Assembly (NCBI GenBank): GCA_903825315.1
Contig: CAIKAD010000001.1
Coordinates: 186,001-250,000, forward strand
DNA from: an uncultured Candidatus Peregrinibacteria bacterium
Lineage (GTDB): Bacteria > Patescibacteriota > Gracilibacteria > Peribacterales > Peribacteraceae
Direction of reading: 5' to 3'
DNA length: 64,000 nt
Below the pieces are notes generated by a model. That model searched no databases. It was given only the letters and a program-made list of their open reading frames with translations, and had not been told where the DNA came from. Of this stretch, positions 25,374-34,159 are shown piece after piece; the first letter of the stretch is position 1, and the number at the start of each line of letters is the position of its first letter. A program made the position numbers and the translations under genes.

Positions 25374-26003
25374 ATGTTCGATCTTCACCAGAACGAACGC
25401 CGCCTCCTTCGGGCTCTCCGCACGCCCGAGAAGATCCAAAATTTTTTGGATACGCTTCCGATTAACTTTGAGAACAAGGGGGAGACGTGCCTCTCGCCAC
25501 GCCGTGTCCTTCGGGAGCGGACGGCGCATTGCATGGAAGGGGCCATGCTTGCCGCGCTTGCCCTCAGGCTCCAGGGTCACAGGCCTCTCGTAATGGATCT
25601 TCGGGTAACCGATGCGGACTATGACCACGTGGTGGCGCTCTTTACAAAGTCCGGCCACTGGGGAGCGATCAGCAAAACCAACCATGGCACGCTGCGCTAT
25701 CGCGATCCAGTGTACCGCTCACTCCGCGAACTCGCCCTGTCGTACTTCCACGAGTACACCGTTTCGGACGGCAGAAAAGTGCTGCGATCGTACTCGCGCC
25801 CGGTTGATCTCTCGCAGTTTGATTCCCTTGGATGGATGACGGACGAAGACGACGTCTTCTACATCCCGCACCACATCGATGACGTGCAACACTATGCTCT
25901 TGTCTCACGTGCGCAGATTGCGATCCTCAGGCGTGCAGATGCCATGGAGCGCAGAATCGGTGCGGAGCTGGAGTGGAAGAATGGGAAGGGTGAAAGAAGG
26001 TAG
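25374..26003 (+). CDS. Transglutaminase-like (cysteine-protease fold) protein
   Basis: A 209-residue soluble protein. TAHCMEGAMLAALALRLQG, DYDHVVALF and the later HGTLRYRDPVYRS supply a Cys, His, Asp triad in the order seen in transglutaminase-like enzymes. LSPRRVLRERTAHCMEGA is a strong match to small bacterial members. Start at ATG 25374 is supported by TACAAT ending 6 bases upstream; TTG at 25356 is also in frame but less likely. The function (protease or peptide transferase) is not known. It lies next to ssrA but on the opposite strand. Confidence 0.7.
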   Translation: MFDLHQNERRLLRALRTPEKIQNFLDTLPINFENKGETCLSPRRVLRERTAHCMEGAMLAALALRLQGHRPLVMDLRVTDADYDHVVALFTKSGHWGAISKTNHGTLRYRDPVYRSLRELALSYFHEYTVSDGRKVLRSYSRPVDLSQFDSLGWMTDEDDVFYIPHHIDDVQHYALVSRAQIAILRRADAMERRIGAELEWKNGKGERR

Positions 26004-26029
26004 GGCAAAAGTATGAGGTGTCTGCTGGC

Positions 26030-26458
26030 TCAATCGTTCTGGTTTTGGAGATGTTCCTGCACAGCGAGAGCCTGGCCATGCATGCCCTTTATGCCGATGA
26101 TGGTGTGCTTGAGGTTGAGTTCGGGGGAGTCGGAAACCTGTTGGCCATACACAGCCGCAAGCAAGCTTGCGTAGTATTGAGGTTCGTTCACGTTTAGTGC
26201 GACACAGGCGTTATGTGTTTGCTCGAAAATGCGGATAACAGCAGTTGGTACAAGCTGAGACATTGTGTGTATGCCCGCGCTAGCATTGCGTGCGCCCGTG
26301 AGGGTCATCACGATCCGGTCCCAGATGCACCGTGCTTCCTGGTCGATGCGCACGATCGTGAACTCTCCTTGCTCGAGGAATTCCTTTGCAGATGGTGCGG
26401 TCATTTCGACGAGCTCCTGAGCGAGTTCTGACGGAGAGGGGATATGTGGTGCAACCAT
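26030..26458 (-). CDS. Conserved hypothetical soluble protein
   Basis: About 142 residues from ATG at 26458; an earlier ATG at 26611 would add 51 residues but would overlap the next divergent gene. The sequence has an N-terminal helix (PSPSELAQELVEMTAPSAKEFL), a strand-rich middle (FTIVRIDQEARCIWDRIVMTLTG), and a C-terminal part with NEPQYYASLLAAVYGQQV. No motif recognised. It is divergent to the methyltransferase-like gene at 26589. Confidence 0.55.
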   Translation of the reverse strand: MVAPHIPSPSELAQELVEMTAPSAKEFLEQGEFTIVRIDQEARCIWDRIVMTLTGARNASAGIHTMSQLVPTAVIRIFEQTHNACVALNVNEPQYYASLLAAVYGQQVSDSPELNLKHTIIGIKGMHGQALAVQEHLQNQND

Positions 26459-26588
26459 GAGAGATGCGGAAGAATGGGGCGGCAGATAGTGACATGATCG
26501 ATAAACAAAGTCAAAATACTGTTGTCTAGAAAGTGCCCTGTAGCTGTCTTCCGTTGACTGTACGGCCGTTGCTCTTAACCATACGACC

Positions 26589-27269
26589 ATGAAGCGCAAA
26601 AAAGTTCCCACAGCAGCGCAGATTCTCGTGGAACGCTTTCGCGCGTTCGAGCAGAAGCTGTATGCCGATCAACTGCACGATGATCGGAGCATGATGAAGA
26701 GCGGAGACCGAAGATTTTGGCATTTTCGTCCCAGCCACCACGTTGCGTCGGGGCTGCTGACGCAGGAAGACGTGATGTGCCTGTCCCCATCGGGAAAGCG
26801 ATTGCTGAGCGTGGGCGCGTCGCCGGCGTTCCTTGAGAAGTTGCTTCCGGAGATCGGCGTGCCGGCAGAGAATATTGTTCTTGCGGATAAAGATCCGATT
26901 CGTATCGAGAACGCGGGACCTCTAAAGGTTGTCACCTTTGACATGAATGATCCATGGCCGGAGATGGGAACGTTCGACAGGATCATTTTTCCGGAAAGCC
27001 TGTGCATCGCCATTGGTGATCGTCTGAAGGAGAGAGGAACAGCCGCTCCATCGTCAGATGCGCATCCCAATGATCCGCTGGAAGCGGAGCTCCTCACGTC
27101 CATCATGCGCGAAGCGCTCCGTCGATTGCGTCCCGGTGGCATCATCCGCGCCAACGGGCCGATGAGCCACCCCAAGGTTGTCCAAAAGATGGAAGAAGCG
27201 CTTAGCCGTGACGGTATTCGGTGCGACGTTCAATATAAAAGGTATCTTATGGATATTCGAATTAGCTGA
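26589..27269 (+). CDS. SAM-dependent methyltransferase-like protein
   Basis: A 226-residue protein. GKRLLSVGASPAFLEKLLPE gives the glycine-rich SAM loop (motif I VGASPAF, an altered GxGxG). IVLADKDPIRIENA is motif II with the acidic residue, FDRIIFPESLC is motif IV, and LRRLRPGGIIRANGP is the post-motif strand. The N-terminal ~60 residues are a charged helical cap. Substrate unknown. ATG at 26589; no Shine-Dalgarno seen. Confidence 0.65.
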   Translation: MKRKKVPTAAQILVERFRAFEQKLYADQLHDDRSMMKSGDRRFWHFRPSHHVASGLLTQEDVMCLSPSGKRLLSVGASPAFLEKLLPEIGVPAENIVLADKDPIRIENAGPLKVVTFDMNDPWPEMGTFDRIIFPESLCIAIGDRLKERGTAAPSSDAHPNDPLEAELLTSIMREALRRLRPGGIIRANGPMSHPKVVQKMEEALSRDGIRCDVQYKRYLMDIRIS

Positions 27270-27363
27270 TATATACAATGAAAAATATGAACAAAAAAAG
27301 TGTACAATACGGAATGATACATTCCATATTCAACATTCAATATTCCAAATTCTTCTCCGGTTC

Positions 27364-28644
27364 TCACTCTATGAATCGATGCTTCAAGTTCATGATATCC
27401 CGGTAGGGGACCGCTCCGAGGAGCTTGCCCTCGCCGTCCACCACGGGAAGAGCGCGAAACTCATAGCGCGTGAATTCCTGCATTGCTTCCTTAAGGGTGC
27501 TATCCTGCTTTAAGACCACGGGCAGGTCGATCATCACATCGCGGAGCTTTTGCGTGGGGCTGGCATGGAGCAGCTCGCGCAGGTCCAGAACACCCAGGAG
27601 CTTGCCTTCATGGTCCGTCACGTAGAGGTACATGATCACCATCATGTCTTTTGCCCGCGTGTTGAAATATTCGCGCGCTTCGGCGACGGTTATTTCCTGA
27701 TGCACGCGGAGGATGCGCGTGGTCGTGTAGTTGGCAATTTGTTCTTCCTGCCGGTCCAGGATGGAGCCCACCTTGCGCACGAGGCTTTCGTTGTGGGGGC
27801 GTAATGCATGTAAAAGAGCTTTCTTCTCGCTGTGGGGGAGGACGGAGAGCACGTCCGCGGCCTGTCCGGGTGTCATCTTGGACAAGAGCTCTGCGGCTTT
27901 GACCTTGGGCAGGAGCGGGACAATTTCGCGCTGCACGCTGGGATCAATCTCTTCGAGCGTGTCCGACGCGCGCTCCGATTCCAACTGGTTGAAGATGACA
28001 ACGCGCTGTGATGGATCCACCTCTTCCAGAATGTCCGCAATGTCTGCCGGGTGGATGTCCGCGAGCATTTCCTTGAGCACCTTGAGTTTAACGTCCCCGC
28101 GGAAACTCCCGATGTCCATGGGGAGCGGCTGGATGTACTGCCAGGGAATCTTTTCGTCGCGGCGTTCATCCTTGAAACTGTAGATGAACTTAGCCAGCCA
28201 CCGCGGTCCCGTACGCCGGAGGAAGCGGTACCGGCTGATGTTCACGTGCGTCACTACCAGCCTGTTCTGCTGCGCCGTTATTCTGACGTCATAGACCACT
28301 TCCACGTCGCGGTCCTCCTTATCCAGCACTTTCTTGTCCAGGATGTGGTCCTTGAGGAGGATGTCGTGCGCTTGGGGTTGTCCCTCGAACGGCTTGGGAT
28401 CGTCCACGGATACTACAATCTCCCCCTTCTTGAGCAGTTTCACTTTCTCGATGGGGATGAGGAGCGAGGGGTCGCCAAACCGGCGCTTTACTTCCAGTTT
28501 GGTTACTTGCGGAAGCGGTTCCGTCTCCACAATCACCAGGTCCTCCAGTTTTCCGATCTTCTTCCCGTGCGACGTGATGCGCGATCCGAGGAGATCGGTG
28601 AGGTAGTAGGTCTGTCCGCCGCCGTGGTCGGGAGCAGTGTTCAT
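27364..28644 (-). CDS. Soluble MgtE-N/CBS domain protein with PRC-barrel start
   Basis: A 426-residue protein with no transmembrane helix. The first ~180 residues contain two PRC-barrel-like stretches (YYLTDLLGSRITSHGKKIGKLEDLVI, KVLDKEDRDVEVVYDVRI). The MgtE intracellular N domain follows (ADIHPADIADILEEVDPSQRVVIFNQL, ELLSKMTPGQAADVLSVLP), then a pair of CBS domains (ITVAEAREYFNTRAKDMMV..., LPVVDGEGKLLGAVPYRDI). MgtE channels carry this N-CBS module in front of a membrane pore; here the pore is absent and an NRAMP-like carrier is encoded two genes upstream. A Mg2+-sensing control of that carrier is the natural reading. Start at 28644 follows the small membrane protein gene directly. Confidence 0.85.
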   Translation of the reverse strand: MNTAPDHGGGQTYYLTDLLGSRITSHGKKIGKLEDLVIVETEPLPQVTKLEVKRRFGDPSLLIPIEKVKLLKKGEIVVSVDDPKPFEGQPQAHDILLKDHILDKKVLDKEDRDVEVVYDVRITAQQNRLVVTHVNISRYRFLRRTGPRWLAKFIYSFKDERRDEKIPWQYIQPLPMDIGSFRGDVKLKVLKEMLADIHPADIADILEEVDPSQRVVIFNQLESERASDTLEEIDPSVQREIVPLLPKVKAAELLSKMTPGQAADVLSVLPHSEKKALLHALRPHNESLVRKVGSILDRQEEQIANYTTTRILRVHQEITVAEAREYFNTRAKDMMVIMYLYVTDHEGKLLGVLDLRELLHASPTQKLRDVMIDLPVVLKQDSTLKEAMQEFTRYEFRALPVVDGEGKLLGAVPYRDIMNLKHRFIE

Positions 28645-28645
28645 A

Positions 28646-28855
28646 TCAGTGCAGGAGGTAGATGAACTTGACGAAGAGGATACCGAGCAGCAGGAGGAGG
28701 TAGATTCGCAGAACCAGAAGGGCGAAGGACACACCTCTGCCCGTCTTAATGCGCGGATTGCGGTAGCGCTCGTTGATTTCGCGGATCTTGGAAAACCGCA
28801 GGCCGAGGAAGGTCTTGAGGCGGGTGCGCAGCGGTTCGGAATGTTCCGGACTCAT
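28646..28855 (-). CDS. Small single-pass membrane protein between transporter and MgtE-N/CBS gene
   Basis: A 69-residue protein: a basic amphipathic start (RTRLKTFLGLRFSKIREINERYRNPRIK) and a C-terminal hydrophobic helix (GVSFALLVLRIYLLLLLGILFVKFIYLL). Its start is 4 bases after the NRAMP-like gene's stop, and its stop lies one base before the next start. This spacing means a tight operon, so the protein may be a subunit or adaptor. I do not recognise a family. Confidence 0.7.
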   Translation of the reverse strand: MSPEHSEPLRTRLKTFLGLRFSKIREINERYRNPRIKTGRGVSFALLVLRIYLLLLLGILFVKFIYLLH

Positions 28856-28859
28856 GGAT

Positions 28860-30131
28860 TCAGGAGGGGAAGATGGAGGGGAACAGTGCGCTGATGCTGT
28901 AGAGCGTAGAGAGGATGATCACCCCCGTGACGATGGAGATATTGATGACGTTCTGCCAAAAGGTATTCTTGTACTTTCCCATTATTGTTTCGTCGTTGAG
29001 GAGAATGATGAGGAAGACCAAAGCCGCGGGCAGGAGCGTGGTGGCGATGACCTGCACGAAGAGCGTAATGAGCACGAGCGGCGCGCCGGGAATGAGGACC
29101 ACCCCGCCAGCGCTGACAATCAGCAAAAAGTAGAACGCGTAGAACCACGGTGCTTCGCGGATCCTGTTGTTGAGTGAGTGCGCCCAGCCGAACACCTCGC
29201 CAAATGCCCAAGAGCTTGCGAGCGAAATGCAGATGGCGCCCAGGAAGCCGGCGTCGAAGAGGCCGATGGCGAGGATGGAGCCGAGGATGCGGTCTTGTGG
29301 CATAAGCATGCGTGCCGCCTGCTCGGCACTCTGAATGTCCACGCCCTTGAGGAGCGTTCCCGTCATGACGATGACGCAGACGGCAATGATGATGGTGAAG
29401 AGCGAGCCCATTGCAGTGTCCAGCTTGCCCCAACGGATGTCCTTCTCCTGTAGTCCCTTGTCCACTACCGAGCTTTGCTGGAAGAACACCATCCACGGTG
29501 CGATGGTGGTGCCGATGTTCGCCATGAGGAAGAAGAGCATTTGCCCGGTGAGGCCCCCGGCAAATTGGGGGATGAACGCACCCTGGATGACATCATGCAC
29601 GGAAGGACGGATAAAGAAGGCGGCGGGAATGTAGATGAGGTTGGCCGCGCAGAAGATGAAGGCGAGTTTCTCCCACGTCCAATACTTCCCTTTGATGACC
29701 ATAAAACCCATCACGCCGCACACGATGAGTACCGTGAGGAACCGCGGGACGCCAAAGATACTCAATGCTGCCGTCATCCCGATGAACTCCGTAATGAGCG
29801 TGAGCCAGTCCGTAAGCACGAGGTCCAGGAGCGAGAACCATCCCCAGAACGGTCCAAACGCGTCGAAGATCGCTTCGGCGTGGCCGCGCTTGGTCACGGC
29901 GCCCAGCCGTACCGTCATTTCCTGTACGAAGTATGCGACGGGTCCCAGGAGGATCAGGAACCACAGCAGTCCGTACCCGTATTTGGCGCCCGTTGCTGCG
30001 TAGGTGGTGATGCCGCCCGCGTCGTTATCCGCGACCATCACGATGATCCCCGGTCCGGAGATCATGAGAAAAAGCTTGAAGGCCTTAGCGGCGCGCCGGT
30101 ACTTGTAGTAGAGACGGGAGAAGAAATTCAT
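28860..30131 (-). CDS. NRAMP-related divalent-metal transporter
   Basis: A 423-residue protein with about 11 helices. The first helix region reads GPGIIVMVADNDAGGITTYA, where canonical NRAMPs have DPGN. The sixth-helix region reads ANIGTTIAPWMVFFQQS, where the family normally has an Ala-x-x-Met-Pro-His with a metal-binding Met. The conserved Met position is not matched, as in NRAMP-related Mg2+ transporters (NRMT type) and other non-canonical members. The linked MgtE-N/CBS gene favours Mg2+ as substrate. ATG at 30131 (MNFFSRLYYKYRR) is preferred to 30224, which adds a hydrophilic stretch without a domain. Confidence 0.85.
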   Translation of the reverse strand: MNFFSRLYYKYRRAAKAFKLFLMISGPGIIVMVADNDAGGITTYAATGAKYGYGLLWFLILLGPVAYFVQEMTVRLGAVTKRGHAEAIFDAFGPFWGWFSLLDLVLTDWLTLITEFIGMTAALSIFGVPRFLTVLIVCGVMGFMVIKGKYWTWEKLAFIFCAANLIYIPAAFFIRPSVHDVIQGAFIPQFAGGLTGQMLFFLMANIGTTIAPWMVFFQQSSVVDKGLQEKDIRWGKLDTAMGSLFTIIIAVCVIVMTGTLLKGVDIQSAEQAARMLMPQDRILGSILAIGLFDAGFLGAICISLASSWAFGEVFGWAHSLNNRIREAPWFYAFYFLLIVSAGGVVLIPGAPLVLITLFVQVIATTLLPAALVFLIILLNDETIMGKYKNTFWQNVINISIVTGVIILSTLYSISALFPSIFPS

Positions 30132-30266
30132 GGGGAGGTCGGGGTGAGGTTCCCGTCCCGGGGCGGGAGACGCCAAAATTTTGGGAACCGTAGCCCCGAT
30201 CCGGCTTCTTGGCAAGGGGTCCATTATTTTGACACCTGCGCCGCTGCGGAGGATTATGTTTTTCCT

Positions 30267-30725
30267 ATGAAACCTCTCTTCATTGTCTCGGCCATCGTTT
30301 CCCTCATGTTCTTGGCTGCATGCACGATTCCCGGAGGAACGACAACAGGCTCGAATGCGTCATCAGCGGAATTATCCATCAGCTCTCAGACATCGAATGT
30401 TGCAACAGGCAGCGGTGTCCAGGTTACGACGCCGGCGCCCAATACTATAGTCACAAGCCCTCTCACGGTCACAGGCCAGGCTCCAGGGCCGTGGTACTTC
30501 GAAGCCAGCTTCCCCGTTACACTCCTCGATGCCAATGGCAACATCGTTGCGCAATCCACGGCTGAGGCGCAGGGGGACTGGATGACCACGGCTATGGTCC
30601 CGTTCATCGCATCTCTCACCTTCACCACGCCGGCTTCCTCCACGGGAACGCTTGTTCTGGAAAAGGACAATCCTTCCGGTGAGCCGCAGAATGCCGGGAG
30701 CATGAGCGTGCCGGTGCAGTTTTAA
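30267..30725 (+). CDS. Lipoprotein with Gmad2-like Ig-fold domain
   Basis: A 152-residue protein. The signal peptide ends in a lipobox (FLAAC), then comes a Ser/Thr-rich linker of ~30 residues. The ~95-residue C-terminal domain (VTTPAPNTIVTSPLTVTGQAPGPWYFE ... NPSGEPQNAGSMSVPVQF) fits the Gmad2 immunoglobulin-like family found in spore germination and cell-surface proteins. It is probably tethered to the outer face of the membrane. Function unknown. Divergent from the NRAMP-like gene; the next gene is on the other strand. Confidence 0.75.
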   Translation: MKPLFIVSAIVSLMFLAACTIPGGTTTGSNASSAELSISSQTSNVATGSGVQVTTPAPNTIVTSPLTVTGQAPGPWYFEASFPVTLLDANGNIVAQSTAEAQGDWMTTAMVPFIASLTFTTPASSTGTLVLEKDNPSGEPQNAGSMSVPVQF

Positions 30726-30864
30726 GAATGTGTGTCATGTTCCACTGTGGGGACGCAAAGTCTTGCATCCCCACAGCTATTTTCGCTGTACTGAACGGTG
30801 CGAATGAATACAAAATTAGATCAATAATTTGTGCATAGGATAGGGACAAACATGAAAGGTATAA

Positions 30865-32457
30865 CTAATTCGCTATGCATGATTCATGGATGCGCGCCAG
30901 GGCTGCTGCAGCCATTTCCCGCGGAATAACGGCGGTGATCACTTCGCGAGTGCTCTGCATGAGAAAGTCCGCATGGGAAATGCCTGCTTGTTCCAGGCCG
31001 TGTAGCAGTGTAGTTACAGGAGCGATGCCGGAGATGTTGTTTCCCAGGCCGAAGAGGAGCGCCCGATCGCGGATGACGTCGAGCCCGAGGTCCTTGCCGT
31101 ACAAATCCTCAAGAAAACTCCGGAAACTCTGAAGGACATTGTCATCTACACCGCCGTTGGCGAACGTGAAGGAGGCGGTTACCTCGCTCGTGAGCACTTG
31201 ATCAATGGAGATGTTGCGGGCGGAGAACCAATCTGTCACACGTTTTAAGAAGCCAGGCTTTCCGAACATCTTTGTCGTGCGGATGCGCAGGGCAAGCGGC
31301 ATGGGACGCATGGCCACCATCTCAATGCCGCCCGGGGACGGGTCGAAGGGGTGGATGTGCGTGATGGAGCCGGAATGTGAGTCCGCTGGGTTCAGGACAA
31401 AAGTATCTACCTCCGCATCCGCGAGCATCTGGAGGGCGTCGGGATGAATAGCGCCACCATCGGCACCATGGACGTTGCCGAATACTTCCAGTGCAAGGTG
31501 TGGCGTCATATGTTCCACCACGCGCGTTCCTTCCAGCTTGAGGGCGGGGTCCGCGCTGAGCACAGGCGAGCGTTTTTCAATCAGGTATGCCACATTATTT
31601 CCTGCTTGCTTAGCTACTTGGGCGAGCAGCGCACCAGTCTTGTCGCTGTACCCGCGCTGCCCGCCGAGGATGGGGAGGTAGCCGCCGGCGACGAGGACAT
31701 CCTGGGACGGCAGAAGTAATGCGAGTTGGTAGCGCAGTGTGTCCCGCAGGGAATCAATTGCCTGTCGGGTGAGCGATTCCTGCCTGACCGTTTCCTCGGG
31801 AAGGTCCCCGAGTACGGCTTCTGTTAATCCTGCTGTATGGATTCCGCAGGAGCGGATACCGTGAACAGCCAGTCCTTGCACAGTGAGAGTCTGAGCCAGC
31901 TCTTCCCCGAAACCCGTGAGCGAGACGATGCCGGAGGAGGGAGAACGGAGCAGCCAGTCCTTTTCGAGCGCCAGCACGTCTTCCGGCTGGGCGCCGTCCA
32001 TCTGCGCGCTGAGACCGTCCACATGACGGTCGATGAGTGCGTCGAAGCGGCAGAGGATACTTTTTGCATGAGGGAGCGGATGCTGCTCTGTGTCCGCGCG
32101 GACGATGTCCTTCGTGAACCGGCGGATACGATCGAGAATGTCCCTTGCCCCTTCCCGGTCACCCTCGCGGAAATGCGAGGCCATGGCGATGAGGTGCGAT
32201 GTGGCGTTAAAGCCGTGTTTGATTTTTCCCAGCTTGTCACGGTCCGCAGCGTCCTGGTGGGTGTACTGGCTATAACGCGGATCCGAACTCCGCAGTGCCG
32301 AGACGGCGAGGATCTGTTTCTTGCCCTGCGCAAGGCGAGCGGCGATCATCGTCGCGTTTCCAGCAAAGTCCGCCGCGTTCTCGCCGCCGATCTTGGTCAC
32401 GTACGTATCTGCCTGCTGCAGGACGTTCCAACTGTGCTGTGAGGAGGGGGATTCCAT
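30865..32457 (-). CDS. lysC: Aspartate kinase, divergent
   Basis: A 530-residue protein. The amino-acid-kinase start is VTKIGGENAADF (family: K-F-GG-T/S). The middle contains VLVAGGYLPILGGQRGYSDKTGALLAQVAKQAG, the nucleotide and substrate region, then KMFGKPGFLKRVTDWFSARNISIDQVLTSEVTASFTF, an ACT regulatory domain with a second one following. It would phosphorylate aspartate, the first step to lysine/diaminopimelate, with feedback control through the ACT pair. The start is uncertain: ATG 32457 (MESPSSQ) or 32484. It follows dapA on the same strand after 43 bases, so the two form a lysine/DAP pair. Confidence 0.85.
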   Translation of the reverse strand: MESPSSQHSWNVLQQADTYVTKIGGENAADFAGNATMIAARLAQGKKQILAVSALRSSDPRYSQYTHQDAADRDKLGKIKHGFNATSHLIAMASHFREGDREGARDILDRIRRFTKDIVRADTEQHPLPHAKSILCRFDALIDRHVDGLSAQMDGAQPEDVLALEKDWLLRSPSSGIVSLTGFGEELAQTLTVQGLAVHGIRSCGIHTAGLTEAVLGDLPEETVRQESLTRQAIDSLRDTLRYQLALLLPSQDVLVAGGYLPILGGQRGYSDKTGALLAQVAKQAGNNVAYLIEKRSPVLSADPALKLEGTRVVEHMTPHLALEVFGNVHGADGGAIHPDALQMLADAEVDTFVLNPADSHSGSITHIHPFDPSPGGIEMVAMRPMPLALRIRTTKMFGKPGFLKRVTDWFSARNISIDQVLTSEVTASFTFANGGVDDNVLQSFRSFLEDLYGKDLGLDVIRDRALLFGLGNNISGIAPVTTLLHGLEQAGISHADFLMQSTREVITAVIPREMAAAALARIHESCIAN

Positions 32458-32500
32458 GGGAGGAATGGGAAATGGAAAATGCAAAATGAATAAAATGAAG

Positions 32501-33499
32501 TCAGGCGTGGACGGGAGAAAGTGCTCCTTTACATTCCAGAAGATTAATCCACTGTGTACGAGGCTCGGGATCCATGGGGCAGAGTGGGAGGCGGAAGACT
32601 TCCTGGATATCGCCGCGGACCGCTAGGGCGGTCTTGATGGGGAGGGGATTGCTCTGGAGGAAGCAGCCTTGCATGAGCGGAAGGAGCTGTTCGTGCACTG
32701 TCGCTGCACGGCAGAGCATGCGGTCGGAGTCACGGTGTTCCTCCTGCGCCCGGAGATGGCAATCGACCAGTTCGCGCACGTCGGCGGGGAGGAGGTTGGA
32801 GAGGACGGAAATGATGCCGCACACACCTTCCTGCATGGCCTCGTGCGTGCGGTTGTCGTCGCCGGAGAGGACGGAGAAATCCGGACGGGCCTGACGGACG
32901 ATCTGCCGTAATTGCGCGCTGTCGCCGCTTGCCCACTTGAGTCCGATAATGTTGGGATGCTGGCTGAGTTCGAGAACTGTCTCCGCGGTCATGCCCGTGC
33001 CGCAGCGGCCGGGGACGTCATAGAGGATGGAGGACAGGTCTGTTACGGCGTTTGCCACCGCTTCGAAGTGTTTGCGGAGGCCGGTCTGTGTCGGCTTGTT
33101 GTAGTAGGGAGTTACCACGAGAGCGGCGTCCGCTCCCTGGTCGCGTGCCTGTTTGGTTCGGAGAACGGTTTCCCGCGTGGAGTTGGTGCCCGTTCCCACG
33201 ATGAGCGGGATGAGCCCTGCGGTTTCGTGCCGGCAGAAGGCGGTGATGCCCTCACGCTCTTCTGGTTCGATGGTGGGGCTTTCGCCGGTCGTCCCCAAGA
33301 GCACAATGCCGCAGCGATAGCGCACCTGTTGCCCGATGAGGCGTTCCAGAGCGGGATAATCTATTTCCGTCCCGGACTTGGCCTCACGGAACGGCGTGAC
33401 GAGGGCGGTGTACGTGCCGCGGAGAGGCCAGGGATTGTGTTCCCGGGAGAGGGGTGATTCATTGTGAGCTGTTCGGTGAGAAAGGGATGTGTTGAGCAT
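32501..33499 (-). CDS. dapA: 4-Hydroxy-tetrahydrodipicolinate synthase
   Basis: A 332-residue TIM-barrel lyase that condenses pyruvate with aspartate semialdehyde. GTTGESPTIEPEE is the family GTTGE motif, VVTPYYNKPTQTGL gives the Tyr of the catalytic triad, ILYDVPGRCG matches LYNVPGRT, and IGLKWASGD carries the Schiff-base Lys. It is ~40 residues longer than E. coli DapA because of an N-terminal tail; a start nearer RGTYTALVTPF is possible. dapA is read before lysC from a promoter at 33695-33723. No dapB, asd or lysA is in the window. Confidence 0.93.
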   Translation of the reverse strand: MLNTSLSHRTAHNESPLSREHNPWPLRGTYTALVTPFREAKSGTEIDYPALERLIGQQVRYRCGIVLLGTTGESPTIEPEEREGITAFCRHETAGLIPLIVGTGTNSTRETVLRTKQARDQGADAALVVTPYYNKPTQTGLRKHFEAVANAVTDLSSILYDVPGRCGTGMTAETVLELSQHPNIIGLKWASGDSAQLRQIVRQARPDFSVLSGDDNRTHEAMQEGVCGIISVLSNLLPADVRELVDCHLRAQEEHRDSDRMLCRAATVHEQLLPLMQGCFLQSNPLPIKTALAVRGDIQEVFRLPLCPMDPEPRTQWINLLECKGALSPVHA

Positions 33500-33694
33500 G
33501 GGATACGGGTGAAAGAGGAAAGAACGGAGGCGGTACCGTCACGTTGTCCGTGCACGGCGAAACGCTTCCCCGGCTGGCTGAGCGGAGAAGGGGATGATGG
33601 TCAGATTGTTACGCGGCCATTCCTCCTCTGCTCAGCGGAAGCTTCGTCATCTTGGCCGTCTTGAGGAGAGTGGATAGGGACATGCGAGGACACG

Positions 33695-33723
33695 AGCGTA
33701 CGTTCGGCTCCGGGTAAAGTCAA
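33695..33723 (-). promoter_or_regulatory. Candidate promoter of dapA-lysC
   Basis: On the minus strand TTGACT, 17 bases, then TACGCT. The start of transcription would leave a ~190-base leader before the dapA start. The leader (33500-33690) carries some GC stems and a GGTACCGCC motif, but no riboswitch family I can defend. Confidence 0.45.
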
Positions 33724-33730
33724 TGTCGCC

Positions 33731-34159
33731 TTACTCTCCGATAATTTTCACCAGCACGCGCTTGGCTCTCATTCCGTCAAATTCCCCGTAGAAGATCTGC
33801 TCCCACGGTCCAAAGTCTAGCCTTCCCTCTGTCACGGCTACGACCACCTCGCGCCCCATCACCTGGCGCTTGAGGTGCGCATCCGCATTGTCTTCGCCCG
33901 TGCGGTTGTGATGATAGTGATCCGATGAGGGATTGAACGGCGCGAGCTCCTCGAGCCAGCGTTCGAAATCGTGATGGAGGCCGGATTCGTTATCATTGAT
34001 AAACACCGAAGCAGTGATGTGCATCGCGTTCACGAGGCAGAGGCCTTCTTGGATCCTGCTCGTGCGGACGGCAGCTTCTACATCCCGCGTGATATTCATA
34101 AATCCGCGGCGGGAAGGCACATTCATCGTCAGGTAAGCAGTGTGGGCTTTCATAATCAT
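33731..34159 (-). CDS. yjbQ: YjbQ/UPF0047 family protein
   Basis: A 142-residue protein. [31 protein letters not shown], then [45 protein letters not shown] are the family signatures; the His and Asp residues form the putative metal site. The family has been linked to weak thiamine-phosphate-synthase activity; its true role is unclear. Start at 34159 overlaps the stop of the preceding minus-strand gene (ATGA); the ATG at 34153 is an alternative. Confidence 0.92.
   Translation of the reverse strand: MIMKAHTAYLTMNVPSRRGFMNITRDVEAAVRTSRIQEGLCLVNAMHITASVFINDNESGLHHDFERWLEELAPFNPSSDHYHHNRTGEDNADAHLKRQVMGREVVVAVTEGRLDFGPWEQIFYGEFDGMRAKRVLVKIIGE

Noticed and set aside
29475-30266. Upstream extension of the lipoprotein frame
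   Set aside because: It runs antisense through the NRAMP-like gene; the lipobox signal begins at ATG 30267.
33500-33690. T-box or lysine riboswitch in the dapA leader
   Set aside because: GGTACCGCC is present, but no stem I, specifier loop or AGUA-type features, nor the lysine riboswitch core, could be placed.
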